Source: Nephrocerus scutellatus (lineage: Eukaryota > Arthropoda > Insecta > Diptera > Pipunculidae). From it: a stretch of DNA of 64,000 nt. Below are positions 1-12,029 of this stretch, in pieces; within the stretch, counting starts at the first letter, position 1; each line of letters begins with the position of its first letter. The notes under the pieces were generated by a model. That model made no database searches, was not told the DNA's origin, and was given only the letters and a program-made list of their open reading frames with translations. The DNA is taken from contig OX352765.1 in NCBI GenBank assembly GCA_947095585.1, forward strand, positions 16,986,444 through 17,050,443, in the 5' to 3' direction. A program made the position numbers and the translations under genes.

Positions 1-2009
1 ATGTGTTCTTAATATTAAAGTTTTAATTGTTTTTCATTTGTTCACTCAGACGGTAAGTGCACATTCGACATCATTACTTAAGAAATGTATGTATTCCTCT
101 TGATGAGAAACTAAACGTGCAATAGTTATTATGAATGAATTTTTCAACTGGAAATAAAGTTGACCCCAGAAAAATTTGTGAAAATCTAGGAAAAATTTCT
201 TTCCCTATTGTGAGAAAGTTTCGGATTTTCATTACATTCATAAGTGTTCTCATATTGCTATCATTGGAAAAGTTTGATTAGAAAAGCAAAGAGAATTGAA
301 GTTTAAATTTTCTCTTTATATCTGCGCGAATATTGAAATATGATAACAAAATTACCCTAGCTTCTTAAATTATATTAAACTTTTGATATCCCGAAGGGGG
401 AGAATTTCAAATTTGCCGGACAGTGCGAAACGATCCGATTCGATTATAAATTTCCTATTGGAAAATTTGTTTTGTACAAATCTGCACATGGAAAGTTTGC
501 AAATTCAATAATCAATAGGAATAGATTTGCTTTCAACCGATGTGGTAGTGTGCAGGCAAGTGTATGACCCAATCTCGTAGCATAATTTATTTATGGTTTA
601 TCTAATAGTTGGCATTTTGGCTACTAAGGCAGTTGTTGTATTGTCTTCTGTTTGCTCATTGGATTATCATATTAAATATTTAGATGTTTATTTAATAGGA
701 TAAGATTATTACTAACTTTGCCATTCGAGCAGTGTCAGATTCAGTTAAGAACTCTCTCTTTAAGTCTCCATCATCATCATCATCGTCATGTCAAGTGAAA
801 ACACAAAACTTTTTATTATACCACAGACATTCCGATTCAAATAATCAAACACTATCAAGTGGTGCAATTGAAAATTGATGACAGTAATTGGAAACCCTTA
901 AAAAATCTGCTCACTGCCAAAAGGAAATAATTATGTTATACAGAATATTACAGTCATCGACAAACCCACACAATTAATTTCTCAAGTGCCCTTTGAAAGA
1001 TAAATCCACCCAAATTTTGCACAGAATCTGCTGCACTGTCAATATTTGGTCGACTGTGGAATTTTCTGTCCTAAAGCCGCAAACCTCAAAGTCTCGTACT
1101 CCTTGGTGCGACGTGTCAACGTGTAATGTTGGTTGTTGCCACCCACTTAAACGATAAAAACGATTGCCCTGTTGATGAATCAAATTACCATAAAGTTTGA
1201 TGTTCTCTTGTTAACTTTGTTTTACCGCAATTTAAGTTTGTTTAAGACATACTCGTATCAATAAAAGGGGGACATTTTATTGACTTTAAAAATTCTTTCC
1301 CACCCAATTCCCCAATATTCAATTAAACTTCTGTTTGTCTGGATATGTGCTTATGAAAACAAAATCAATACCACAACATTTATAGGTAACATAGGGAAGG
1401 ACACTGAAATAACAGAGACAGATAAACAACGACGAGATGTTAATACAACATCCCATCAGGACATTCTGTGATGCAGTCATGGTCTGTGTTTTGGTAGGAT
1501 TGTGAGTATGTCCACCGTGTCCACTTGAGATACTCATAGTACTCGTATATCCGTTTTGACATGCAAATGTATCAGCACACCAGGTTGTATAAGTGAACAA
1601 TTCGGTCAACCAACCAACAACAACCACTCAGGTGAAAGTTCGTATTTGCCAGCCATTGAGAAAACAAAAATTATTTTTAAATCAAATATGAAATGTTGTT
1701 TATTATAAAATATCAAAAGTTTTTTTTGTTTTTGTTAGCTTGTCATATTTTGAATGAAATACGGGTATTTTTGTAGAACAAGAAATTCATTTACAGACAA
1801 AGGACAAAAACAAAACGATTTTTTAAATTAATAAATTACGAAGTGTCCACAATAATGAAAGAAATATAATAATTACAAATTAAAAGCCCTCTTTGTATAC
1901 TGATTGCATGATATTGCGACGAATATGTAAATATAATGAACATAAATATTTTATCGCATACTTGTAAAAGAATTTAGAAATTAACAAAAGACATCAACAC
2001 AACTGCATC
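1..2009. other. Unassigned AT-rich DNA
   Basis: I recognise no gene or mobile element here. The only structure is a short (CAT)n run at 769-789. Short open frames on both strands have no recognisable domain and look like chance openings in AT-rich DNA. Confidence 0.6.
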
Positions 2010-2836
2010 TGCGGTCAACAGACAGTTTATCTGGATCGCCTTGCGCCGGAGATAAACCCGATAAACTAATAGCTATTATTAAACAACCTATGATGGCTCT
2101 AAATGTCATGTGCTGCAGAGAGGAAAGCTGTCAGAGGAATTCAAGATCCTAAGTGGGGAACGACAAGGTTGCATTCTATCGCCCATACTCTTTTTGCTGG
2201 TGATTAGCGATGTGCTTCGCGCAGCTTAACCTACTAGAAACGGGCGAATTCGTTGGACTCTTACATCTTAACTCAAACATCTGGACTACGCTGACGACGT
2301 TTGTTTTCTCTCACACGGGATTATGGAGCTGCACCAAATGACAACAAATGTGGAAGGGGAGGCGCAAATGTTGCGGGTTTGAAGATTAACGCACTGCCAA
2401 AACGAATATCATCAACCTCGGCACTAACTCAGTAACTCAAGTTAACATTGCTAGTCAACCGGTAGAGAGAGTAGAGAATTTTCAATATCTTGGGAGTATT
2501 ATCGCGACCGAAGGTGGAACCGAACAGGACATTGTCAACCGAATCGGTAAAGCCAAATTAGTGTTTGGAATGATGTCCATGATATAGCGAAGCAATGCAA
2601 TGCATACACTCCGAAACGACGACAGCTCAATAGCAAACTACGCAATGCAATGGAATCCGTTACCTCAGCATTGTAGAAGAAGGGGTCGTCCGAGTAATAC
2701 ATAGCGCAGTGCAGTTGAGGAGGAGTCACCGCAATTGTGGAAGAGTTGGAGAGAGCTGTAGCTCATTGCCAGAAACCTCACGTGATGGCGCGTAGGTTTA
2801 GTAGAGGCCCTAATACCAACAATGGGATAGAGGACA
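2010..2836 (+). mobile_element. RTE-like family B fragment: RT palm to 3' end
   Basis: 5'-truncated RTE-like non-LTR retrotransposon (endonuclease-reverse transcriptase type). Read across frameshifts it gives the RT palm motif ERQGCILSPILFLLVISDVL near 2155-2215, then an intact catalytic LDYADDVC box (YADD at 2287-2298), NFQYLGSIIATEGGTEQD near 2480-2530, and the C-terminal RRRGRPSNTW and WKSWREL motifs near 2680-2755. The 3' end GGATAGAGGACATAA is shared with the minus-strand copy at 56791-57830. The palm and the following region lie in different frames, and stops are present, so it cannot encode a working enzyme. The RTE assignment rests on motif recall, not on a search. Confidence 0.8.
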
Positions 2837-2854
2837 TAAAGGAGAAAGAAAAAG

Positions 2855-3495
2855 AAGGAGACGACTGCTCCCTTTTTTTTTTAGCATGGGCTGGACAAAG
2901 GCTGTTTTTCATAAAATCTCGGGAAGAGTCCAGAAGAATAGGATAGATGGAAAAGCTTACGCAATGGTAATATCAGCTTGGAATAACACCTCTTCAGAAC
3001 TATTGAGGAAATACCATCTGGCCTAGGAGATTTGTGAGTGTTAGGATCGTGCTGCAAAATGCGCAGCAATCAGATTGGACTTATTCTTTGAGTTGACAAA
3101 TTGAATGTCATTATAAATGAGCGTTGGAATCGATGACAAACAGTTGTTTTGATTATTTTCGTACGAATAACCAACAACTGTTACTTCCTTTGGGACTTTG
3201 TAGTATTTTTTGGCTTGCATGTTTGGTCGTAGGCGAATTTGACTCGCCGAATTTGGGCATTGCAATTATTTTTGACTCGTTTGAAATTTATTCAGTTTTC
3301 TAAAGTAAGGTTTACTTTGCAAAACCAAAAGCATACGTCTCTAATCCTAGAAGCCCCCACTAAGTTATACCCAGGCAGACTAAAATTCAAAGTATCAGAA
3401 TTCTCGAATACCTGAGTTTCGCTCAGTACCAGAATTGCTGGCCTATGGACATGTACATGTGTAATTACAGCAAAAAAAAAAACCAATAAAAATTA
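2855..3495 (-). mobile_element. CR1/Jockey-like fragment: endonuclease to start of RT
   Basis: Minus-strand relic of a non-LTR retrotransposon. From 3480 downwards it encodes an APE-type endonuclease segment (HRPAILVLSETQVFENSD, SLPGYNLVGASRIRDG), then after a frame change a linker, then the first RT motif HKSPRPDGISSIVLKRC and FHLSYSSGLFPRF near 2900-3030. A frame change after that gives KTAFVQPMLKKKGSS, which aligns with the usual W-K-x-A-x-V-x-P-I-x-K-K-G motif. The A10 run at 2873-2882 on this strand is therefore coding (lysines), not a poly(A) tail. At least three frame changes; both ends truncated. Confidence 0.7.
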
Positions 3496-3509
3496 AAATT
3501 GTTCATGTA

Positions 3510-4110
3510 AATTCTCTAAAAGGAGATACATATATGTGTAAAGTTTGAATTGGTTAATTTGGAAAAATTAATATTAAAGCCCCTTTGCTTCAAAATTTTT
3601 GAAAAAACTGTCATCACCGGAAATACACATGTGTAAAAAATTTGTATGGGACCCCCCGACCTTGGGGACCGATCACATCCAAATTTCAATAGTAGATGTT
3701 GTCATCGGAGATATATATGTGTTGAAAATTTGGCCTTAGGGTTCGGTAACTCCAAAAACTTAACAAACAGTTTTTTCTATCGGACATACACATGTGTTAA
3801 AAATTTTAAAAAATTGACGTAATTTTTATACTTTTTTATGGGCACCCCTCGGGTCAGCCCTCTGTACACTTCAAAAATTTTAGGAAAAATTTAAAAAAAA
3901 AAAAACAAAAAATGTTTACAAATTTTTATGGGGCCCGATCACCCGGGAGCCGGGGTCTCCATAGTAAGTAAAATTTGAGGAAAATCGGGTAAATTTTGTA
4001 AAATACTTGTGTGGGAGCCCCCCGACCCCGAGGGCCTAGGGGCTCCAAACTTCTACAGAAAGTGTTGTCATCGGAGGTACATATGCGTGCAAAGTTTCAA
4101 TGAAATCGGG
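3510..4110. repeat. Degenerate tandem array, about 75-95 bp spacing
   Basis: The phrase ATCGGAGATACATATGTGT followed by AAAATTTG recurs in diverged form near 3518, 3613, 3702, 3776 and 4068. It alternates with TGTATGGGACCCCCCGACC-like GC blocks near 3640, 3840, 3940 and 4010. The GC blocks stand out sharply from the AT-rich background. I associate this wording with old interspersed insect repeats but cannot name a family. Confidence 0.55.
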
Positions 4111-6204
4111 CTTTGGGAAGTGGGTTAAAAATTAATCACAAGATTTCACGACAAACAAACCCTGGTTTCGCCGTGGTTGCTAGTTTATTGAAAGCCTAGA
4201 ACGTAATTGTATTTACTAGTGAATATTATGCAAAAATTATTTTACCAGTTACAGGTGTCTGCCCTCATAACTGTTAGTCTTGTAGTTTTATGCAACAGGC
4301 TACGATAAAAATTAAAAACTAATTGGGCAATTCATTTTAGTCTGTACAGCTGAAATCTTGTGATATTATTGGCGTATTTATTTATAATTTTTTAAAACTC
4401 TTGTACAGAAAATTGTTTGTTTGCTTCTATAAATAAACCTAAAAAGGCTTAAAAAGTGAAAGAAAAGTAAACATAACATCAATAAATACCCAATCTACTC
4501 CAAAACACACATTCTTTGGTAATTGCGTTAATTACTTCTAATGTACTATACACATGTTTATCCTAACTTGCCAACATAAAAGAATCAACTTGTATATGTA
4601 TCGAATGTTTTTCATCGTATTAGTGTTAATTCAAAAAATTAGCTCTTTCTATTATGTTGCTACTTTGGTAAATTATTTACTTTTCGGGGTATCCTTTACG
4701 TTTTTTTTGGTTTTCTTTATCCCTTTAGAGTGTTAATTAGGAGCTAAGATAAGGATACTCAACATAAGACAGAGAGAGGGTTATGTAAATGGTAAACAAT
4801 ACAAAAAATTATAGGGATTATGATGTCACTAGGGAATTGATTAATTTGAAGAAAATATGCCTTGTTTCATTGTGATGGGCTGTTTAAACAACATAATTGT
4901 TTCTATAATTGGAGCTCCATAGTATGTATATTCTCTTTAATTTTCATCATAAACCTAAGTTATAAGGTATTCTATTATTGTTATTATAAGAATTGAATAA
5001 AATGAAAACTATACATAAAACTAAACTTCTTATTAATATTTGACAAACTCCGCTTCGTATTGTATTGTCTTTTTTGTTAATTTTTTGTGTTTTCTAATAA
5101 AGCAAGTATTACTCTTATTTTTGCCCCATTTTAGCGGTTGGTCTAATTACAAAAAAAAGCCGAAGAAGTATACATATCCTGCTGCGCATGAGCAATTTTT
5201 TAGGATTACGATTAATTTATTTTGCTAACAATCCTATATTTGTTCTTTTTCATAAATATAAAATTTGCTATTTGTTTTGTCCGATGCAGCAAAAACTTTA
5301 GCTTCCACTAAGTTACTTTTGATGAAAATTCCAACTACTCGAGAAAGGATAAATATGCTGATTCAAATATCCTGTAAGTATGCATGCACTCAAGTATATA
5401 AATTCGCCTTGCATTTATGACATATTGCAACTTTCTAAAAAGTTGAAATTCTGATCTGTATCTGTGGCTGGAAGATTCTTTCGTACGCATAGAATAAAAA
5501 TGAGATTTTCTTTATTCAAATTTTGAAAAGTTTTGCCAAACAACAACAACTGACAGACAATGATTCCCCTTACACAAGAGACCTTCATGCATCAGTATGC
5601 ATTATTCATTCCCACTGTGAACTCATGGGAGGAACACAACTCACTGTATAGTATGCATAGAGTTGAATTCTTTAGATAACGAAAACTGTGTTTGGCGGTG
5701 AGTGGGTCCGGGTCCGCATTGAAAATGTACGTCTTTATTTGTGCCAAATTTGGTTGGCAGAGTTCAAAGTATAAAAGAATAAAAAACTTAAGGTAGATCA
5801 ACATAACCGAAATATTTATTTGAACTGGCTAATATTATTAAAGGGGTTGGTTTATGAATTTACAAATTTCAGTTGGCCTTGCTTGATGATAAGAATATAA
5901 CAATGTTTTCAAACTGAATAAAAAAAAAACAAATTCTGTGTTCACTTTGAAATATTGATATGTAAAATGACGTAAATTATTATCATAGGAGTCCATCCAA
6001 TTGTTTCTTTTTAAAAAATACGTTGATTTCAGTTTCTTCAACGAAATTAAAAAAGTTTTTTGCAAACTAGTTGACTCAATGGAATTAATATAAACAGAGT
6101 GCACTGGTTGATATCAGAAAAAACCCCATTATATCCAAAAATAACCATTTTTTGCTTTAAAAATCCCACATTTTTTCATTATAATTGTTTTATATATACG
6201 TATA
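4111..6204. other. Unassigned AT-rich DNA
   Basis: No gene or element recognised. The several 60-90 codon frames here are low in complexity (runs of Phe, Leu, Tyr, Lys) and show no domain. Confidence 0.55.
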
Positions 6205-6395
6205 ATATGTGCTCGGGGTGGGGTTTCTAGTCAGCTAAAGAATGAAACCCACCGTTTTCGGCTGAAACAGTACACAGAGCAAGGGCCGTACCAGGCGCTG
6301 AAGTTCTACTAAAGGGTCCGCGGTATTACGCAATATACACCGCGTTGCACATACTGCAATGACAAAGAGGGTAATCTGATCGCCGATTACATTGT
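6205..6395 (+). mobile_element. Inverted scrap of RTE-like family A (5' part)
   Basis: Plus-strand fragment matching the opposite strand of the other family A copies. It reads VLGVGFLVS-stop-RMKPTV, part of the APE endonuclease also seen at about 46785-46830 on minus. It then jumps to the linker upstream of the RT that is also present near 39815-39900 on minus. It ends abruptly at 6392-6396, where family A sequence continues in the opposite orientation. Confidence 0.65.
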
Positions 6396-7790
6396 CCATA
6401 TGTCCTGGTATGTCCATTATCTTATATAACAGCAGCTTGTATGTAATGGTTAAGTTCCTAGATTTAGAGAGTCTTGACAGACTATAGTAGGCTTTGTTGA
6501 CTTTAAGCAGCCGTGCGCGTATTTCTGGTTACATGCATTTATCGGCTGCAATAGTTGATCCGAGATAGTTAAAGGATTCCACTACTTCAAATTCGCGCTC
6601 CACTATTTTATCTGCGGGACCAATGTTGGATCTTTTACTCGCACACGTGGCCACCATGTACTTTGTTTCGCTCTCATTTATGTACAACCCTAGATTTCAT
6701 GCCGCCTGCTCGATCTGGATGAAAGCTTCCTGTACAGCTCTTGGGTTTCTACCAATGATGTCATATCGTCTGCGTAAGTCAGTTAGTCAGTATCTGGATG
6801 GACTTATAGACGATTGTCCCTCTCTCCGTTACGTCAGAGTTTTGGACCCCTTCTCCAACGTCAGGTTGAAGAGGATGCACGCCAGTCCATCCCCTTGTCG
6901 GAGCATATTGTAGATGTTGCATGGGCTTGATAGTGATCCGGATATTTTACTCGGCTTATAACATTGGTCACGGTCAACCTAAATAGTCGTGTCAGTTTAT
7001 TTGGAATGCTTTATAAAGTTCTTCTCTGGCCATGCTATCATAGGCAGCTTTAAAGTCTATAAAGAGATGCTGTAGTGAGTTTTGCAACTCGAAACATTTT
7101 TCCATCACCTGCCTAAGGATGTAAATTTGATCAGTTGTTGATTTGCATAGGATGAAGGCGCACTGCTATGGCCCAATGATGACTTTAGCGTATGGGGTTA
7201 TCCAGTCTTGAAGGATAGAGGAGAAAATCTTATTGGCGGTACTCAACAATGTTATACCATGATAATTTCCACATTTTGTGAGATATCCCTTCTTATGTGT
7301 GGGGCACGGGATGCCTCTTCGCTAGTTTTCTGGCATAGCTTCTTCCTCTCATATTTGCACTATTATTTGATGAATTCCTTGGTGTTGGGCCTCCTATTTT
7401 AATTAGTTCCGATGGGATCCCATCTGATACCTTATTATTTTTGAGCTGATTTATCGTTCTGCTAACTTCGTCTATGCTTGGTGGCGGCAGCATAGTATGA
7501 TCTTCGGTCATTGGTGGAGCCTCCAATTCCTCAGTTAGCTGGCCATTAGGCAACTCATGATAGTGCTCTTCCCATCGCTATAATATGTCTTTGTGATCGG
7601 TGGGTACCTCGCTCTCTGTACTCTTCTAGTTCACGGACGAGATTCTTCTCCCAGGCTGCTTTCTTTCGCCGGTGAAGTGTTTTTTCATATCTTCTGAACT
7701 CTTTATATTCATCTTCGCGTTCCCACGTTCGTGTAATTTTTTCGTTGGAAGCATCCCAAACCCCCCGCACCATCGATAGCCATCAGTGTG
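6396..7790 (-). mobile_element. RTE-like family A, copy 1: RT region, broken
   Basis: Minus-strand copy running from the pre-RT linker (WEREDEYKEFRRYEKTLHRR, near 7600-7730) through TEELEAPPMTEDHTMLPPPS and the INQLKNNK motif near 7440-7530. It continues through the RT fingers and palm to the thumb near 6430. The segment that should hold the catalytic box (6765-6800) has a small insertion, so ILAYADD is disrupted. The 3' third of the element is missing at 6396. Numerous frame changes. The same order of motifs is seen in copies at 21.5, 32.7, 38.2 and 44.8 kb. Confidence 0.8.
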
Positions 7791-10508
7791 AAAACTCCAC
7801 TATACTTGTCATACATACCATTCAGGACGCCGCCCACGCCAATTAGGGTTGAGTGTGTTAACACCCCGGTCGAGCCACCACTTTCTTTTTGGATTGTTTT
7901 AAATACAGTCTCGTTCGTTTACGTTACTGCAGTTTTACCAGTTGGCATTCTGATTATACAAAGTTATTGCTGTATGTCGAATGCGTTTGTCAGTTGCCCG
8001 TCTAGCAACATGATAGATCAGGGGCACGTTGCGTGAGTCCGATGAAAAATAGACCAGATGCAAGAATAACTCAAGGCGCATAAATCCGCTTTCTACTCCT
8101 GAGGATTTGGATAGACGGCTCCCCAAACTAGGTTTGTTGCAATAGAGGCTGACCGAGTGAAATGGTTCTTAGTAAAACCAAGAATGACGTTATCGATGCT
8201 TCTTTGAAAGCTTCTAGGAATTTTTTAAATAAATAGGTTATATGACGATGCAAAATAACTTAGTTCAAAAGTTCCTCTTAGTGCTTATTTCAACTAACTC
8301 ACAAATACATTAATATTGATAACAAACCTTACATGTGTGTCAAAATAAAATTGAGAAAAATCAATATATATGTGAGCTAAGTAATTTGTGTATCTAGATC
8401 TAGAGAAATGAACTGAACTTAGCTTAGCCATAAACATCACTAAGTTTAATTGAAATGTACAACGAGCCGTCAGGAGTGACCATTTGTTGTTTACTTTATA
8501 GTGGCATCATCGGTACTTTCTACGTTGTCAATTAAGCGTTACTTTGATGAAGTAGGCAGCTAAGATATGATAATGCATTTGACATTTTCGTCTTTTTCAT
8601 GCCTTAGTCTCTAGGCGATGACCAAACGTGCCACAACAGCTAGATACAATTTATCTTTAACACACGAACTTTCGTAAGCATCAGCCAATTTCAATTTTGG
8701 TCGCCGCGAATTTCTTAAGAAACGTTGTCACTTCATGAGCTCACAAATAATTGACACTATGGCTAAACTATTATAAAAAAATACCATTAAAAATGCCTTG
8801 TAGAAGTACTACTAAGCCATCTGCAGATATTTAAATAATAAACCTAATTAAAAAAATATTATAAATTGAAAACAAATTATTCACATTTTCATCTTACGTC
8901 CAAGAAAACTAGTACCGTTTGCAGGTAAAATTATTCTTTTTAATTTAATTGCTAATAATTCTGCTTGTAAAAGTGTTATTAAAACAAAACTAATTTACAA
9001 AGAACTTTTCCAAGAACATAGCAAGAAACCTGCGAACTTTTTCTAAACTATAAACTTTGGAATCCCAGAAAAGTGTTCTTTAAATCCAATTGGCACATTT
9101 TTCGTGTTAACAGGTTCACACTTTAAGTGTAACAAGTAAACTGTCTTTCAAAACTATGAACAAAATTTCGTCGTTATTAAAAAAAAAGTTAAGTAACCTG
9201 TAAGAGGAAGTTTTGAAAGTTTTGCATGTCGGTGTCATTATCATTTCATGAATAAAGTTTTTAGCGAACCGAATATGAAAATGTCATGTTATAGAATTCA
9301 GCATATTAGGAACTGCACGCGCGCCGACTGGAAGGTGGTTCAATGCATGAATGGAACTAAACTAAACCTAAAGTTGAAGTTGGTAAATGTGAAAGTAAAA
9401 CCATTCATGACAGGTTACGTATACGTCGTGGTGTACGCCCTTCAGCAATACCAAAATGTTTGGAATGTTTTTAGATTTGAATACGAAGGAAATTTGATTC
9501 CATCTTCAACTGCTTTGCACGTGATAATTTCTGCTTAAACGGCTCTCAGATACGTTGTGATGTGCATTAACAACTTATCGAGAATAGAGGTGTGGAATAT
9601 GGCTTAAGGCATTGCTTCTTTATATAATGATACGTGATTCCGCTTGGAAGGATTTTTTAATTTTCCCCTCCTGGGTAAAGTAAACGCGAATCGCGAAATT
9701 GTGATCTAAGGATGATTTTCAGTTTTTTTTATCAATCTTTTCTTACATATTTTGTGTTTTTATGCAATTTTCTCTTCTTTTTCTGTTTTATGTGCAAACG
9801 TTATTCCGCGGACTCGACACACCGTGTATTCGTTTTATTCATTTCATTACCGTAACGGAAAAACGGAAGCAATATTACAATGACCCAGATTGAGAAATAG
9901 CTGCTGCATTTCATAATAACGGCATGGAGCGGATGGATGACTCTTCAGCTTGTTCATTCCCATGACAGCGGATTGAGATGCGATTTTCAATCTCATTGAA
10001 ATGCTGCTGGTGGAAGGATTTATGTTCGTTTTTACATTTTTGGGGAAACATTTGGCAAGAAATAACTTGGAAAGCAAAATGTCAGATTTTCAGCGAAGAG
10101 GCAAAGTTATTCTTTTTTTCACCGGATGTCCTGTGACAGTTTGGAAGTATACAGATTTTTTATTCTAATGGCTACAAGTGAGTTATTCTACAAAAATAAT
10201 AGACAATGACACGCTTGAGCAAATTCAAGCGCCTGTAACTGTCAGAAGGGAAGGGAAGAGGTTTAGACTTGCAAATTTAATAAATGGGTGTAGAGAAGCA
10301 ATTCGAGAAATTTTTGGGTGTACCCTTAAATATGCAGGAGAAGGTGGTGTGCAATAGTAATTTAAAGGATTAGTGGTCAATTTCCAGCTTTAATATGAAA
10401 ACGTTGCATTTTTCTGCTTAATTTAGGAATGATTTACCGATAAGGAAACAAAGCTTTTGGATGACTAATTACATTAAAGGTCATTTATTTAAGAAATAAT
10501 TATTTAAG
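7791..10508. other. Unassigned DNA, repeat-like at its left edge
   Basis: 7791-8160 is richer in GC than the rest and contains wording that looks element-derived (for example GGCGTGGGCGGCGTCC on minus near 7830), but I cannot place it in a family. 8160-10508 is AT-rich and unremarkable apart from the 96-codon frame at 9248-9538. Confidence 0.4.
9248..9538 (+). other. 96-codon open frame of unknown status
   Basis: An ATG-started frame ending in TAA encodes a mixed-composition protein with no low-complexity runs. Its middle (NGTKLNLKLKLVNVKVKPF) has alternating hydrophobic spacing and flanking Cys residues. This faintly recalls the dipteran DUF1091 family of small secreted proteins. It lacks an N-terminal signal peptide and the conserved C-terminal Cys pattern of that family, and no splice context is evident. 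It may be an old exon, a pseudogene or chance. Confidence 0.2.
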
Positions 10509-10534
10509 AAATAATAATAATAATAATAATAATA
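10509..10534. repeat. (AAT)n microsatellite
   Basis: About eight perfect AAT units. No SINE body directly precedes it, so it is treated as a plain microsatellite although the SINE family in this window ends in (ATT)n. Confidence 0.85.
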
Positions 10535-10639
10535 ACTCTTGTCTCACCGCTGCATAGTTTCATTTTAATTGGGTAAACCTATTTTCCATATGTAATTTTT
10601 CATTGGCATATATTTTAAAGCGTTTTTCCCACTGTATGT

Positions 10640-10920
10640 GTGGGCTCCGTGGCTCACTGAATAAGGGCATGGACTCCTGAGCAGGAGGTTCGTTGTAACC
10701 GTTGAATCCGAGTAACAGCAAAAGTATATATCTCGGTCGCACCTCTTGAATGTCAGACAAACGTCCGAGAGTAATAACTTGTCATGGAAAGATTCTCAAT
10801 TCGCCGTTCGGATACGGCATTGTTAGTCCCTTCCATTTGTGTGCACAAATATATATGCATAACACAAATGGTCGTTAGAAGCTAGGCCTTGAACCGCAAT
10901 GGTCTACCGCGCCGAATCTA
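10640..10920 (+). mobile_element. tRNA-derived SINE, near full length
   Basis: About 280 bp. The head GTGGGCTCCGTGGCTCACTG contains an RNA polymerase III A-box-like word (TGGCTCACTGA) and is followed by a decayed B-box region near 10690. The body carries the family landmarks GTCCGAGAGTAATAACTTGTC, CCATTTGTGTGCA, AACACAAATGG, and AGAAGCTAGGC, with ACCGCAATGGT forming a short stem, and ends GCGCCGAAT. Seven other copies or scraps occur in the window. Directly downstream begins the modular repeat at 10921. Confidence 0.8.
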
Positions 10921-11990
10921 TATAAATAAAAATGAAATGCTGCAACTGGTAACTGCATCACTTGAGAACTGCTGGACCGATTTGACTTATTTTTATTTTA
11001 AAACTAGCTGACCCGACAGATGTTGTCCTGTCCCAGTTTCAAAAATACAGACAAAAATGGGTCAAGCTGTCTGTTTTTTTCGACTAATTTGAGGTCCCTT
11101 TTAACCACCTTTCACACGACCTAAAGAGCTGAAATTTTGTGAGTATTAAAGTCCAAAATAGCATTTTTTATATTCCACGTATGGCGCATGTCACGTGTAG
11201 CGCGTGTGATGGCTTGAAATCGTGCCATTTTCTCGTTTTATAGATCTTTTTTAACCGTTTTTCGTAAGACCTATAGAACTGAAATTTTGTGAGCGCCTCA
11301 ATGTCAGGGGCTCAATATCTTTGATATCCCCAGTTTGATGCGTGTCGTGTGTCGCGTGTAAAAAGGAAATACTTTGAAATAGCCCCGATCTAAAAAGAAA
11401 AATAGTTAAAAAGGACTGTTGGGGTGGTTTCGATGTAAACGAACTTACTTGTTGTAAATCAAACTACTCGTGTTTGATCGGCGATGAGGATGGGTACGGT
11501 ATCAACATTAGTTTTGTGTTGCAATTTTGAGTCACATGATTGGTCACGTTATTGTGCTACATTTTTAAATTTTGGGAACTAAGCAATTTTTCAACTGATT
11601 TGTATGACTCTTATTAGGGCCTTTTGTGGGTCTTTTGGACATCCTTTGAGGGTCTTTTCGGTGTCTTTTGGAGTTTTCGAATGTTTTTTGAGGGTCCTTT
11701 GAAGGTCTTTTGAGGAAATTTTGGGGGTCTTTAATGCTTTTTTTGGCACTTCTTCAGCGTTTTTGTCATCAACGTCTGACTAATCTCCATCTATATTATC
11801 TTGTGCGACTTCATCATCAGATAATTCTAAGAAATATTTCAATTTTTCTTATGGGTTTTTGGGTTTTTTTGTGGGTCTTTTGAGGTTCTTAAGGGTCTTT
11901 TTGGGGTCTCTTGGAAAGCCTTTTGAAGATCTCCCCGTTTCGGGAAATACGGAGTCGACTAATTGATTTCACAACGATGTCACTCTCGGA
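10921..11990 (+). repeat. Modular repeat of unknown class, copy 1
   Basis: The left part (10921-11002) has the phrase GCTGGACCGATTTGACTT. At 11003 begins ACTAGCTGACCCG, which looks like an element terminus. Then two modules about 150 bp apart share GACCTAAAGAGCTGAAATTT and TTGTGAG (11118 and 11268), each followed by a CG-rich block of the type GCGCGTGTGA (near 11176 and 11335). From 11608 to 11940 there is a degenerate run of GGTCTTTTGAGGG-like words. The same order of modules and GGTCTT words occurs at 59200-59782. The class (Helitron-derived, MITE or other) is not clear. Confidence 0.55.
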
Positions 11991-12029
11991 TAAAAAGAAC
12001 ATTTAAAATGTAATGTTCACATCGTTTAT

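Noticed and set aside
769..789. (CAT)n run as an RTE family A tail
   Set aside because: The adjoining family terminus (ATATTTGGCTCT) is absent on both sides.
2873..2882. Run of ten T (A10 on minus) at the edge of the CR1-like fragment, first taken as a poly(A) tail
   Set aside because: Read in the right frame it encodes the lysines of the RT motif P-x-L-K-K-K-G, and recognisable sequence continues beyond it.
11938..11962. CTCCCCGTTTC / GAAATACGGAG hairpin as a Helitron 3' end
   Set aside because: No CTAG or CTRR terminus at the expected distance and no AC host-dinucleotide evidence.
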